From the NCBI GenBank assembly GCA_905221605.1, contig CAJNDS010000668.1:1271055-1335054 (forward strand): a stretch of DNA of 64,000 nucleotides, given 5' to 3'. The translations under genes were made by a program, and so were the position numbers. The stretch is from Symbiodinium natans. Lineage: Eukaryota > Sar > Dinophyceae > Suessiales > Symbiodiniaceae. Of this stretch, positions 28,330-36,057 are shown in pieces (the first letter of the stretch is position 1; each line of letters starts with the position of its first letter). The notes below the pieces were generated by a model. The model had not been told where the DNA came from and did not search any database. It saw nothing but the letters and a program-made list of their open reading frames with translations.

Positions 28330-28510
28330 GCATCAGGGGTTTAGGCTTTAGGGTTTAGGGTCTAGGGTTTAGGGTTTGGGGTTTAGGGTTTAGGGTTTAG
28401 GGTTTAGGGTTTAGGGTTTGGGGTTTAGGGTTTAGGGTTTAGGGTTTAGGGTTTAGGGTTTAGGGTTGAGGGTTTAGGGTTTAGGGTTTAGGGTTTAGGG
28501 TTTAGGGTTT
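28330..28510 (+). repeat. TTTAGGG array
   Basis: About 25 units, mostly perfect, with TTTGGGG and TTGAGGG variants. Confidence 0.95.
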
Positions 28511-28516
28511 AGGGTT

Positions 28517-28570
28517 GAGGCATGAGATCCCGAATCTGCCGCCGCTCCCCGGTCGAGTTTACTCTCGGAA
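28517..28570 (-). CDS. Exon-like island
   Basis: Minus frame SKLDRGAAADSGSHAST after TTCCGAG. Confidence 0.5.
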
Positions 28571-28667
28571 CTCAGGGGTTTGAGGTTTTTTGAGCTTCAA
28601 CCATGTATGGATAGATAACAAATACGTATACATGCACGTGTGTATACACATAATATTGAAAGTTTAG

Positions 28668-28720
28668 ATTTACATGCTGAGCTGCTAGAGACCCTGGTGG
28701 CCTTCGTTCTCGACTACAGG
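28668..28720 (+). CDS. Exon
   Basis: Plus frame LHAELLETLVAFVLDYR between TTTAG and CAGG|GTTAAGAG. Confidence 0.7.
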
Positions 28721-28796
28721 GTTAAGAGAGGGGGGGTTTAGGGTTCAGGGTTCAAGGTTTAGGGCTTAGGGCGGGGGTTCAAGGGGGCTATGTAAC

Positions 28797-28872
28797 TAAA
28801 AGGTTCCCTAATACTCCCCACTACTCCGACTACTCCCTAGAATTTTCTAGGGTTTCCTAGGTACACCCCCAT
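28797..28872. mobile_element. ILE family L
   Basis: GGTTCCCTAATACTCC to GGGTTTCCTAGGTAC, reverse complement of 20333-20425. Confidence 0.7.
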
Positions 28873-28907
28873 GAACCCTGAAGCACCCATAAAACTCAAA
28901 GCCAACA

Positions 28908-29098
28908 AAACTAGTCCTCCGGGTCCCGGACACCTGCACTGCCAGGATTCTTGTTTTGGGTTTGAGCCCCAGAAAAACTTTAAGAAAATAAAGAAGCTAA
29001 AAATCTAAAAGAAAAACAACTATATATATATATATAAACAAGAAACCAAAACCAAAAATCCGGGCACTAGTGGTGTCCGGGACCCGGAGGACTAGTTT
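28908..29098. mobile_element. MITE-like element Q with 28-bp perfect inverted ends
   Basis: AAACTAGTCCTCCGGGTCCC (28908 onward) is exactly inverted at 29071-29098. The centre is A-rich with a TATATATATATATA run. Confidence 0.95.
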
Positions 29099-29227
29099 AG
29101 TGTCCGACTTGCTTGTTGTTTTTTGTTTGCTTTCTTTGCTGTTTTTGGTTGGTTGGTCTTTTGGTTTCGGTACACAACAAGATAATAAAAATGCTCATCT
29201 ATTTCGACTATTTACACAAGTCTGCCC

Positions 29228-29300
29228 TTCAAATTCGAGGTATAATGCGGAGGAATGCAAATAATGGTTAGATGCACGAAGCAAAGGCCACAGGTTAGAG
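29228..29300 (+). other. Weak tRNA-like A/B-box pair
   Basis: ATGGTTAGATGC and, 34 bp on, GGTTAGAGTCTCC resemble the D- and T-arm boxes of a tRNA-derived SINE. No cloverleaf could be drawn with confidence. Confidence 0.2.
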
Positions 29301-29417
29301 TCTCCTACTTGTACAAGTCGGGCCCTCAGACTAGTCGTCTAATGAATTGAGGGGAGGGTAGCCCTAAACCCTAAACCCTAAACCCGAAACCCTAAACCCC
29401 AAACCCCGAACCCTAAA

Positions 29418-29489
29418 CCCCAGACATGCCGGGGGCCCAGTTCCACTGAGACATGGCCTTTGTGCATACACGTTTGTCAAACTCCTTCA
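29418..29489 (-). CDS. Exon
   Basis: Minus frame KEFDKRVCTKAMSQWNWAPG then MSG. Acceptor CTCAAAG, donor TGGG|GTTTAGGG. Confidence 0.8.
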
Positions 29490-29519
29490 CTTTGAGGCGT
29501 AGGGGTTTAGGTCGGGATG

Positions 29520-29612
29520 CTGCCCCGTACTCACAGTCCTTAGTCGGGAGTATAGTACCCCATATTAGAATCCCGATGAAAAACTGTGAGTATAAGGGGG
29601 AACATCCCAAGG
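29520..29612 (-). mobile_element. ILE family D
   Basis: CTCACAGTCCTTAGTCGGG and GTATAAGGGGGAACATCCCAAG-type ends. Confidence 0.8.
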
Positions 29613-29726
29613 TTTAAGGTTCAACGGTTTAGGGTTTAGGGTTTAGGGTTTAGGGTTAGGGTTTAGGGTTTAGGGTTCAAAAGTTTAGGGCTCAGGGTGT
29701 AATTTAGGGGTGACTTCAGAGTCTAG

Positions 29727-29797
29727 GGATCGACGTCCGCTTTTCATCCATGTTTTCGCTAAGCGAGACCTGGCCCATAACAGGGCAGGCAAACTCC
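29727..29797 (+). CDS. Exon
   Basis: Plus frame IDVRFSSMFSLSETWPITGQ then ANS and TAA, acceptor GTCTAG. A GC donor just before the stop is an alternative end. Confidence 0.65.
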
Positions 29798-29799
29798 TA

Positions 29800-30000
29800 A
29801 AGTTTAGGGTTTAGGGCTTAGGGCTTAGGTCTTAGGGTTTAGGGTTTAGGGTTTAGGGCTTAGGGTTTAGGGTTTAGGGTTTAGGGTTTAGGGTTTAGGG
29901 TTTAGGGTTTAGGGTTTAGGGTTTAGGGTTTATTGTTTAAGGTTCCTAAACCCTAAACCCTAAACCCTAAACCCTAAACCCTAAACCCTAAACCCTAAGG
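29800..30000 (+). repeat. Head-to-head arrays: TTTAGGG then CCCTAAA
   Basis: About 18 TTTAGGG units to 29945, then eight CCCTAAA units from 29948, making a large inverted repeat with almost no spacer. Confidence 0.95.
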
Positions 30001-30321
30001 GCTCAAGGCTTGGAGCTTCAAAGGGTTTTGGGTTCAGGGTTTTGGGTTTAGGGTTTAGGGTTTGGCGTTTAGGGTTAAGGGTTTAGCGTTTCGGGTTTAG
30101 GGTTTAGGGTTAAGGGTTTAGCGTTTCGGGTTTAGGGTTTAGGGGGCTCTCCTGCCTCCCGGCTTTGGCGCCGGAAGCACACACGAAACTGAAGCCTTGA
30201 TTGAGTGACGCCTGGATTGGGCGGGATTCTGGCATTTAAGGTTCAGGTTTATTCCCAAATGCTCCAGACTCAAACCCCAAGCAACTATAATCCCGAATCC
30301 CTAAGGTGTATTGGGCTCACG

Positions 30322-30437
30322 AGTGAAGAACAGGTTGAGCGTGGGCTTGTCGCACATGCGGCAGATGGAGTGGGTGAAGCCCCGACCACAAGAGACCACA
30401 CTGCCCAGAAACTGCCTGGGCTGGATGTCGGGAGCCT
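30322..30437 (-). CDS. Exon with two CxxC-like pairs
   Basis: Minus frame DIQPRQFLGSVVSCGRGFTH then SICRMCDKPTLNLFFTRE. The acceptor AATTTTCAG is family I-like. Possible zinc-binding segment, unrecognised. Confidence 0.85.
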
Positions 30438-30454
30438 CTGAAAATTGTGGCCCC

Positions 30455-30555
30455 AAGGAGGGTTTAGGGTTTAGGGTTTAGGGTTTAGGGTTTAGGGTTT
30501 AGGGTTTAGGGTTTAGGGTTTAGGGTTTAGGGTTTAGGGTTTAGGGTTTAGGGCT
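30455..30555 (+). repeat. TTTAGGG array
   Basis: About 14 perfect units. Confidence 0.95.
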
Positions 30556-30679
30556 ATTAAATTCGTGGAAAGAAATGGGTGCCCTTATTTCGGGAGATTT
30601 CCGGATTTGGGGGCCCAATAAGCGCTGTGCAGGGCTAGAGGCCTACAGGCCCCAAGATACCCTAAACCCTTGTCTTGCC

Positions 30680-30739
30680 TCAGAGGGAATACACAGCATC
30701 CGAAACCAATAAATCGGAAACGGGTGCTAGACTTGGAGG
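30680..30739 (+). CDS. Exon abutting a family C introner
   Basis: Plus frame REYTASETNKSETGARLG after TTGTCTTGCCTCAG. The donor GAG|GTTCATGGG is the first base pair of the ILE. Confidence 0.55.
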
Positions 30740-30836
30740 TTCATGGGTGGTTTTCGTTAGGGTTATAAGCATGGTAAGTGTACTCAGAAGCTCATGTAGG
30801 GCACTCATAAACCCTACTTATAAGTACCAGTACCCA
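30740..30836. mobile_element. ILE family C, right end degraded
   Basis: GTTCATGGGTGGTTTTCG through AGTACCAGTACCCATG. Confidence 0.65.
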
Positions 30837-30905
30837 TGTAGATATCAGGGCCGTGAACCCCTTTAGTGTTTAGGGTTTAGGGTTTAGGGTTTAGAGTAAG
30901 CCCCC

Positions 30906-30961
30906 TCAACAAATGATCTCAAGCTGAGCTGCGTTGAGCAGCGGTAGCCAGCTTTGTACCT
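30906..30961 (-). CDS. Possible last exon of the FkbM-type gene
   Basis: Minus frame VQSWLPLLNAAQLEIIC and TGA, acceptor CGAACAG. Assignment to the gene is by position only. Confidence 0.4.
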
Positions 30962-31039
30962 GTTCGGGCTTAGGGATTCGAATAAGGTTAAAGGTTACCT
31001 ACCCAATCCCTAAGCAGGGTCTTCGGGCTGAATTTGCTT

Positions 31040-31138
31040 AGGGTTTTTAAGCTGTTTCTGGTGCACCGCGCTCTCGGCTTTGCGAAGAGGCAGCTTGGGG
31101 CCATGGAAAGCTTAATTAGCAAGCCGAAGCCGGGCTGC
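31040..31138 (-). CDS. FkbM-type gene, exon 8 (tentative)
   Basis: Phase-0 acceptor GGGGCAG at the end of the family E intron. The frame PGFGLLIKLSMAPSCLFAKP stays open in phase with exon 7, but I cannot confirm it by family resemblance. Confidence 0.45.
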
Positions 31139-31288
31139 CCCGGGACCCCCAATACCCCTTTATCAGGAAATCTTCCTTAACATACAAGAGGGTTCCTTAT
31201 ATGGTTTACAGAATACTCCCAACCCTAAACCCTGAACCCTGAACCCTAAACCCTAAACCCTGAACCCCTACATTGGAGTCTCCGAAAC
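31139..31288 (-). mobile_element. ILE family E = intron 7, containing CCCTAAA/CCCTGAA units
   Basis: On the minus strand it starts GAG|GTTTCGGAGACTCC and ends GGGTCCCGGGGCAG. Units of CCCTAAA and CCCTGAA (31214-31264) sit inside, interrupting the arm before CATTGGAGTCTCC. Confidence 0.85.
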
Positions 31289-31430
31289 CTCAATTCCAGG
31301 CCGGGGGTGCATGAAGCGCACCATGGCTGTGCAGTTTGGGGCGTTGACGAACTGGGGAGCCGAGCTTGCGCAGGCTGCCTGCACCTCCACCTGGACATGC
31401 CGGATCTTTCGCAGCATGTCTCCGGCCGAC
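31289..31430 (-). CDS. FkbM-type methyltransferase, exon 7
   Basis: Minus frame SAGDMLRKIRHVQVEVQAAC then NAPNCTAMVRFMHPRPGIE. It follows the SAM-domain motif of exon 6, where FkbM proteins have '...hxxVQVEvQ'. Acceptor CCCAAG at 31431, donor GAG|GTTTCGG. Phase fits exon 6 (CC|G). Confidence 0.9.
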
Positions 31431-31433
31431 CTT

Positions 31434-31826
31434 GGGTTCAGGGTTTAGGGTTTAGGGTTTAGGGTTTAGTGTTTAGGGTTTACGGCTTAGGGTTTAGGGT
31501 TTAGGGGCAGCATGTCTCCTGCCGACCTTGGGTTCCCACTCGGGTTTCGGTTTGAGGGCTTCAGTTTTGGGGTTTAGATTCTTGGTAGCCCAGCAACCCG
31601 ATTACAAGAAGGGATACCCTTTCGGGGGGTCGGCTACTTTAGTGGAAAGCTACAAACACCAAAAAAAAGAAAGAAGGGGGCCAAAGAGCACCCCTGGGCT
31701 ACCCAGAGAGCCCAAAACCCCTTAAATTAAGGAATATGCCTTAAGCTGTATAGGGGACCCTCAGTATGATTTAAGCGTATATTTCCTGGACTAAGGGGAT
31801 TCTAAGGTCTCTTCGGGCTACCAAGC
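31434..31826 (-). other. Intron 6: composite of ILE A, ILE E and a telomere array
   Basis: A GC donor (CAGCC|GCTTGG) opens a family A element whose right end is split by a family E element (31703-31813, with GGGCTACC on both sides). It is followed by unique sequence and a CCCTAAA array (minus sense) that lies between two 29-bp direct repeats. Confidence 0.85.
31581..31823 (-). mobile_element. ILE family A with nested ILE family E
   Basis: CTTGGTAGCCCAGCAACC at 31581; GGGCTACC at 31695 and again at 31815 before AAG. The family E element between them runs CAGAGAGCCCAAAACCCC to GGTCTCTTC. Confidence 0.85.
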
Positions 31827-32037
31827 GGCTGGACCACTTTCAGGTCGGACCCCTCTGCATCCACCTTCAGAAACCAGACTTCCCGCCCTTCCAGCCAGTG
31901 GCGGAGGACGTGCTCCAGCGAGATGCAGGGAACTTTCCGCGTCTCCTTCGCCGTGGCGCAGTCCGCCTTAAAGTTCGGGAGCAAGGGATGCTGGTAGTCC
32001 TCGGGAAGGGTGGACTGGGCCAGGTCCAGCAGTGTAC
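31827..32037 (-). CDS. FkbM-type methyltransferase, exon 6
   Basis: A 211-nt exon on the minus strand, frame STLLDLAQSTLPEDYQHPLL then VPCISLEHVLRHWLEGREVW and FLKVDAEGSDLKVVQ. The 'SLehvl..w.....v.fLKvDaEGsdlkVv' stretch is the conserved core of Methyltransf_21 (FkbM) proteins. These are SAM-dependent O-methyltransferases; the substrate cannot be told here. Acceptor CTACCAAG from ILE A, GC donor. Confidence 0.92.
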
Positions 32038-32237
32038 CTTGGTAGCCCAGTAACCATCTTACAATAAGGGCACCCTTTTCTGGTTGGTTGCCCTAAACCC
32101 TAAACCCTAAACCGTAAACCGCAGACACTACACCCTAAACCCTGAACCCCAAACCCTAAACCCTAAACCCTTTTTAAAAGAAGCCCAGAGCCCAAAAAAA
32201 AAAAGGTAAAGGGTACCACTGGGCTACCACTAGGTGC
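32038..32237 (-). mobile_element. ILE family A = intron 5, interrupted by CCCTAAA array
   Basis: CTTGGTAGCCCAGTAACC at 32039 and GGTACCACTGGGCTACC at 32211-32227. CCCTAAA units with variants fill 32093-32172. A GC donor (TGCA|GCACC) and CTACCAAG acceptor splice exon 5 to exon 6 in frame. Confidence 0.9.
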
Positions 32238-32336
32238 TGCACGCGTCCTCCTCGGTAACGCGAAACTCGGCCATGCCCTCGCAGCCCACGGCGAAGGGAA
32301 AGACCATGCCCCTCCTAGGCTGGCCCTTGCAACCAT
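32238..32336 (-). CDS. FkbM-type methyltransferase, exon 5
   Basis: Minus frame GCKGQPRRGMVFPFAVGCEG then MAEFRVTEEDAC. The acceptor TTTTTTTTTCAG is strong. 'RGMVFPFAVg.eGmAeF.V' is typical of the strand region before 'CS.LL' in dinoflagellate-type FkbM proteins. Confidence 0.9.
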
Positions 32337-32340
32337 CTGA

Positions 32341-32377
32341 AAAAAAAACGCTTAAAGTTAAACATGGATACAGATAG

Positions 32378-32412
<35 letters not shown>

Positions 32413-32512
32413 TTATTTATTTTATGTATTTACTTATATACATATGCTCATATCAGTTTTGTACGATATTTAAGTATTTGATAGACATAGAAAACTTTTC
32501 CAAGGGGCCTGC
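32341..32512 (-). other. Intron 4, AT microsatellite, no telomere repeats
   Basis: TATATA-rich (32374-32412) and unlike its neighbours. GC donor CTAG|GCAGG, polypyrimidine acceptor. Confidence 0.6.
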
Positions 32513-32594
32513 CTAGTCTCTCATGCTGCCGTCCCAGCGCCCTCATCTTCCCCGTGCCCGCCAGCGTTGTCGGCCGGTAGCCCGCTAGGCTCTC
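32513..32594 (-). CDS. FkbM-type methyltransferase, exon 4
   Basis: Minus frame ESLAGYRPTTLAGTGKMRAL then GRQHERL. 'ALGRQH' matches the PLG.QH stretch that precedes RGMV in this family. Acceptor GTAGAG, GC donor. Confidence 0.75.
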
Positions 32595-32711
32595 CTCTAC
32601 TGAACTTAGGGTTTGGGTTTAGGGTCTAGAGGGTTTTGGGTTGAGGGTTTAGGGTCTTAGGAATTCGAGTACCCAAAAATTAAAAACCATTCCCAAGTAG
32701 CCCTAAGTCTC

Positions 32712-32762
32712 GCCGTACTTGTCGAGGAGGGGCTCGAAGCCCAGGACGAAGTCGCCTTCGCC
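32712..32762 (-). CDS. FkbM-type methyltransferase, exon 3
   Basis: Minus frame GEGDFVLGFEPLLDKYG, 17 codons in phase 0. 'DFVLGFEPLLDKY' is the second SAM-binding strand and loop (FEP motif). Acceptor CCCTAG, GA donor (GGC|GAGACT). Confidence 0.92.
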
Positions 32763-32918
32763 CTAGGGCTCTGGCCCTCCAAAACTTGTAGGGTTTTGGG
32801 GTTTAGGGGTTTAGGGCTCAGGGTTCAGGGTTCAGTGTTTAGGGTTTAGGGCAACTTTTCCTGAATAAGATCCTCAGAAGGAAAAATGTTTCAAAAAAAT
32901 CCCTAGGTCCTACCAAGC
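32763..32918 (-). mobile_element. Intron 2: ILE family I plus TTTAGGG-type array
   Basis: Starts GCTTGGTAGGACCTAGGGA (minus). The family I body has lost its usual end and passes into telomere-like units ending CCCTAG. Confidence 0.75.
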
Positions 32919-33041
32919 TTCGAAGTCCCCGTAGTGAATCGACAGATCCCAGTTATTCATCCCAACCTCAATCCAGAGTCGCTCTGGAGGTTTCTTCAAG
33001 TGTGCCCAGTTCTTGTGGAAGGGCATGGCTGCCACCTTCTT
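32919..33041 (-). CDS. FkbM-type methyltransferase, exon 2
   Basis: 41 codons, frame KKVAAMPFHKNWAHLKKPPE then RLWIEVGMNNWDLSIHYGDF. 'LWIEVGmNn' is the first SAM-binding (EvGaN) motif of FkbM proteins. Acceptor CCCCAAG, GC donor (GAA|GCTTGG), phase 0 at both ends. Confidence 0.92.
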
Positions 33042-33376
33042 CTTGGGGCTTAGGGGCTTACGGTTCAGGGTTTAGGGTTCAGGGTTCAGGGTTCAGGGTT
33101 TAGGGTTTAGGGTTTAGGGTTTAGGGTTTAGGGTTTTAGGGTTTAGGTTTAGGGTTTTAGGGTTTAGGGTTTAGGGTTTAGGGTTAGGGTTTAGGGTTTA
33201 GGGTTTAGGGCTTAGGGCTTAGGGTTGAAGAATTACCTGGGACGCTGTCTACCTACAGGTTACGTAGTAACTACCCTTAACTAGTAGGTATAGTGTCCTA
33301 GGTAGGGTCTACGGTTCAAGGTTTTAAGGGTTGGGGGTTGGTGTAGGGGGTTGAAGGGCGTGGCTGCCACCTGCAC
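33042..33376 (-). other. Intron 1: telomere array between duplicated exon edges
   Basis: GT donor CAA|GTGCAGG. The array at 33055-33225 holds TTTAGGG units (plus sense). A 19-bp exon-edge sequence GAAGGGCATGGCTGCCACC occurs at 33018 and, with one mismatch, at 33353. An ILE family H fragment lies at 33235-33302. Confidence 0.8.
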
Positions 33377-33475
33377 TTGGGCGAAGATGCCATCTTCCGT
33401 CTCGTGTAGGGGCTGAAGGGAGCCTCGCACCCTGCCAGGAGCGAGAATGCATGGCCAGAAGAGAGCCGAACGCAT
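33377..33475 (-). CDS. FkbM-type methyltransferase, exon 1 (known part)
   Basis: Minus frame MRSALFWPCILAPGRVRGSL then QPLHETEDGIFAQ, joining exon 2 in phase 0. The first Met may be internal; the hydrophobic start could be a signal anchor. Upstream exons may exist. Confidence 0.65.
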
Positions 33476-33669
33476 GGCACGCTTGGCGTTCTAATCCCGA
33501 AACACCCCAATATGCGGGGCCTTAATAATTGGAATAGGGTTTTGGGGGGTTATTATCGTATAAGTACAGAGGGACCATAAGGGCACAACAGTAGTAATTA
33601 TGCCGACCCCTACATTAAACCCTAAACCTCATAAATCCTAAGCCCTAGGCGCGATCCAAGGGGGTCTTA

Positions 33670-33740
33670 AGGGTTTAGGGTTTAGGGTTTAGGGTTTAGG
33701 GTTTAGGGTTTAGGGTTTAGGGTTTAGGGTTTAGGGTTTA
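33670..33740 (+). repeat. TTTAGGG array
   Basis: Ten perfect units, preceded by about 150 bp of non-coding, possibly ILE, sequence (33510-33660). Confidence 0.95.
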
Positions 33741-33894
33741 GGAATTGGGGCCCGTATTCGGGAAGAGGTTCTTAGGCCCAGATGCCCCTTAAAACTTTAA
33801 ACCCTAAAGGTTTTGGGGTTAGGGTTTGGGGTTGAGGGTTCAGGGGTGGGGTTTAGAGTTGAGGTTTAGGATTAAGCGGTTTGGGCTTTGAGGG

Positions 33895-33968
33895 TTTCGA
33901 GACACGAGCTGCAGGCTCGAACTTTTCACATTCACCATGCAGAAGCCCGCCGCAGAAAGCCTACCACT
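33895..33968 (-). CDS. Exon-like island
   Basis: Minus frame LSAAGFCMVNVKSSSLQLVS after TGGTAG. Confidence 0.55.
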
Positions 33969-34175
33969 ACGTTTCGGTTCAGGGTGTAGGTTTGGGGCTT
34001 GGGGTTTGGGGGTTGGGGGATTATAATTTAGGGCCTCCGAACTCGTCTGGGGCGCTTGTAGCATCCAATCAACCTAAGTAAGCCCTAAAGCGAACATCTA
34101 AACCTTGAAACCTAAGCCCCTTCACCCTAACCCCCAACGCCCTGCTCGCTATTCATGTTTGTTTCGTATGATTCA

Positions 34176-34253
34176 GGCTACCACATGAGCCATAACAGGC
34201 CATATTTCAGATTCACCCACAGATCAACCCGACACCGCTGGCACACTGCCCAC
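34176..34253 (-). CDS. Exon-like island
   Basis: Minus frame VCQRCRVDLWVNLKYGLLWL. The plus strand (HMSHNRPYFRFTHRSTRHRW) is open too. Confidence 0.45.
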
Positions 34254-34374
34254 ATGTAAACCCTACACACTGAATCTCAAACCCGAAGCCCCCCAAAACA
34301 CAAACCCCCGAAACCCCAAAACTCCAACAACAAAAGCCAAACTCCATTCCTCGAAACCCCCCGAAACTCCAACG

Positions 34375-34455
34375 GGTTTAGGGTTTAGGGTTTAGGGTTT
34401 AGGGTTTAGGGTTTAGGGTTTAGGGTTTAGGGTTTAGGGTTTAGGGTTTAGGGTC
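34375..34455 (+). repeat. TTTAGGG array
   Basis: Eleven perfect units; a second block of about 15 lies at 34556-34670. Confidence 0.95.
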
Positions 34456-34461
34456 TTGGGC

Positions 34462-34495
34462 TTTCCTGCAGAGGAAAAAAGAATTGCAGAAGAGG
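34462..34495 (+). CDS. Very short exon
   Basis: Frame RKKELQKR between CTTTCCTGCAG and AGG|GTTGATA. Confidence 0.45.
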
Positions 34496-34679
34496 GTTGA
34501 TATTGGAACCTAGCCCTTCAAAAGAAGCGAATCCAGGGAACACGGGTACCCCTGGTTTAGGGTTTAGGGTTTAGGGTTTAGGGTTTAGGGTTTAGGGTTT
34601 AGGGTTTAGGGTTCAGGGTTTAGGGTTTAGGGTTTAGGGTTTGGGGTTTAGGGTTTAGGGTTTGGGGTTTGCCAGTGGT

Positions 34680-34797
34680 AGGAGAGCTTGTGGAACGCCG
34701 CCTTTGTTCACTCGAGCCGGCGTGACTTCCGCGACTCCTGTGTCTGCGAGACGAGCTCCCAGAGGTATAGGTGGAAGTCCCGGTGGTAGGGGTCCTT
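34680..34797 (-). pseudogene. Exon-like frame with in-frame TGA
   Basis: Minus frame KDPYHRDFHLYLWELVSQTQ then ESRKSRRLE, TGA, then TKAAFHKLSYHW in the same frame. The GC3-rich pattern continues past the stop. It may be a nonsense mutation, a read error, or two exons. Confidence 0.7.
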
Positions 34798-34803
34798 GGT
34801 TCC

Positions 34804-34914
34804 CACAGAGACCTTAAGACCCCTTGATTAAGGAATACGCCTTAGACCATACTAAGGATACCTATCTAGTTTACGGTATATTCCTGGAATAAGGGGGTTT
34901 GAGGGTTCTCTGGG
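34804..34914. mobile_element. ILE family E
   Basis: CACAGAGACCTTAAGACCCC and GGGTTTGAGGGTTCTCTGGG inverted ends around TTAAGGAATACGCCTTA. On the minus strand it ends GGGAACCAAG, the acceptor for 34680-34797. Confidence 0.85.
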
Positions 34915-35037
34915 ATTTCAGAATGGACTTTGGGGGTAGGGTCTAGGGAATACACGCCCCAAGAGACCCTAAACCCTAAACCGTAAAGCCTAAACCCATA
35001 GGTGTGCGAGGGTTTAGGTACCACACTGAGATTCAGG

Positions 35038-35091
35038 CTTCTGGAAGCGTAAGACTGAATACATGTGTCTCTAGACCCAAGAGCACAAGGT
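35038..35091 (+). CDS. Exon
   Basis: Plus frame ASGSVRLNTCVSRPKSTR between GATTCAG and AG|GTTTAGGG, the telomere array acting as donor. Confidence 0.6.
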
Positions 35092-35293
35092 TTAGGGTTT
35101 AGGGTTTAGGGTTTAGGGCTTAGGGCTTAGGGCTTAGGGTTTAGGGTTTAGGGTTTAGGGTTTAGGGCTTAGGGTTTAGGGTTTAGGGTTTAGGGTTTAG
35201 GGTTTAGGGTTTAGGGTTTAGGGTTTAGGGTTTAGGGTTTAGGGTTTAGGGTTTAGGGTTTAGGGTTTAGGGTTTAGGGTTTAGGGTTTAGGG
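35090..35293 (+). repeat. TTTAGGG array with CTTAGGG patches
   Basis: About 29 units. Confidence 0.95.
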
Positions 35294-35398
35294 TGACCCA
35301 AGAGTAACCTAGGAAAAGTGACCTTTGGGTATTTTTAGGAGCTGACAAGGGGACCTAAACCCTAAAAACAGGGCAACGGGCCTACCTGGGTTCTAGGT
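35293..35398. mobile_element. ILE family A', diverged
   Basis: GTAACCTAGG, AGGGGACCTAAACCC and CCTACCTGGGTTCTAGG recall the A' body of 8325 and 40610. Confidence 0.5.
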
Positions 35399-35400
35399 AC

Positions 35401-35498
35401 GGGTAGTTCTCTAAATTAGGGTCCCTTTTGGGGTCCTTTTCTTAGGGTGCCGTACTTTAGGGGGGACCCAAACGGGAGCTGATTAAGAGAACTGCCCC
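35401..35498. mobile_element. ILE family B
   Basis: GGGTAGTTCTCTAAATTAGG and TTAAGAGAACTGCCCC inverted ends, AGTGCCGTA-type centre shared with 40492-40596. Confidence 0.75.
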
Positions 35499-35584
35499 TA
35501 TATTGGCTCTGGTACAGAAACCCACCCAGTCCGACTAAATCATCGTCAAAATTTATCCGCTCGACCTGTGTCAAATGCCGGCAC

Positions 35585-35765
35585 TAAATCCCCGAATTTG
35601 CCCCCGCCACCCAGAGAATCACAGTGAGGGGGAGGGTGGTTGCTAAAAGGAAGTGGGTCTTAAGCGCGCAAACGTCAACCCCCCAAAGCCTCGAGCAAAC
35701 CCGGCAAAATAATACAGCCTCGATAGTCCTTCTAAATTTCCGAAGGAATCCCTCAAAGCCGAAAT
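35585..35765 (-). CDS. 60-codon exon, C-terminal membrane segment
   Basis: Minus frame DFGFEGFLRKFRRTIEAVLF, then FLLATTLPLTVILWVAGANS, TAG at 35585. Acceptor GTGTTAG. Not recognised. Confidence 0.65.
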
Positions 35766-35850
35766 CCACCCTAACACGCTATAAACCCTAAACCCTAAGC
35801 CCGAAAGCCCCTCAGCCCTCAGCCCACAGCCTTCAACGCTCAGCCCTCAC

Positions 35851-35935
35851 CCCTATGCCGAGCGTCGAAAGACATTCCGTCCACGGACTGCAGCCGGTCG
35901 TTATACTTGCCGTCGACTGCAAAGGTGGGAGAGGC
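35851..35935 (-). CDS. Exon
   Basis: Minus frame ASPTFAVDGKYNDRLQSVDG then MSFDARH. Acceptor CTGGGAG (family E end upstream), donor AGGG|GTGAGG. Confidence 0.85.
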
Positions 35936-36057
35936 CTCCCAGAGAACCCAAGACCCCTTTTCACCAAGGAAGGGTTTAGGGCTTAGGGCTTAGGGTTTCG
36001 GGATTAGGTTTAGGTGTACCTGAATTCATAGTAAGGCTCCTTGTTTGGTTCAAGGTA

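Noticed and set aside
29228-29300. Functional tRNA gene
   Set aside because: A- and B-box-like words are present, but spacing and stems do not give a cloverleaf.
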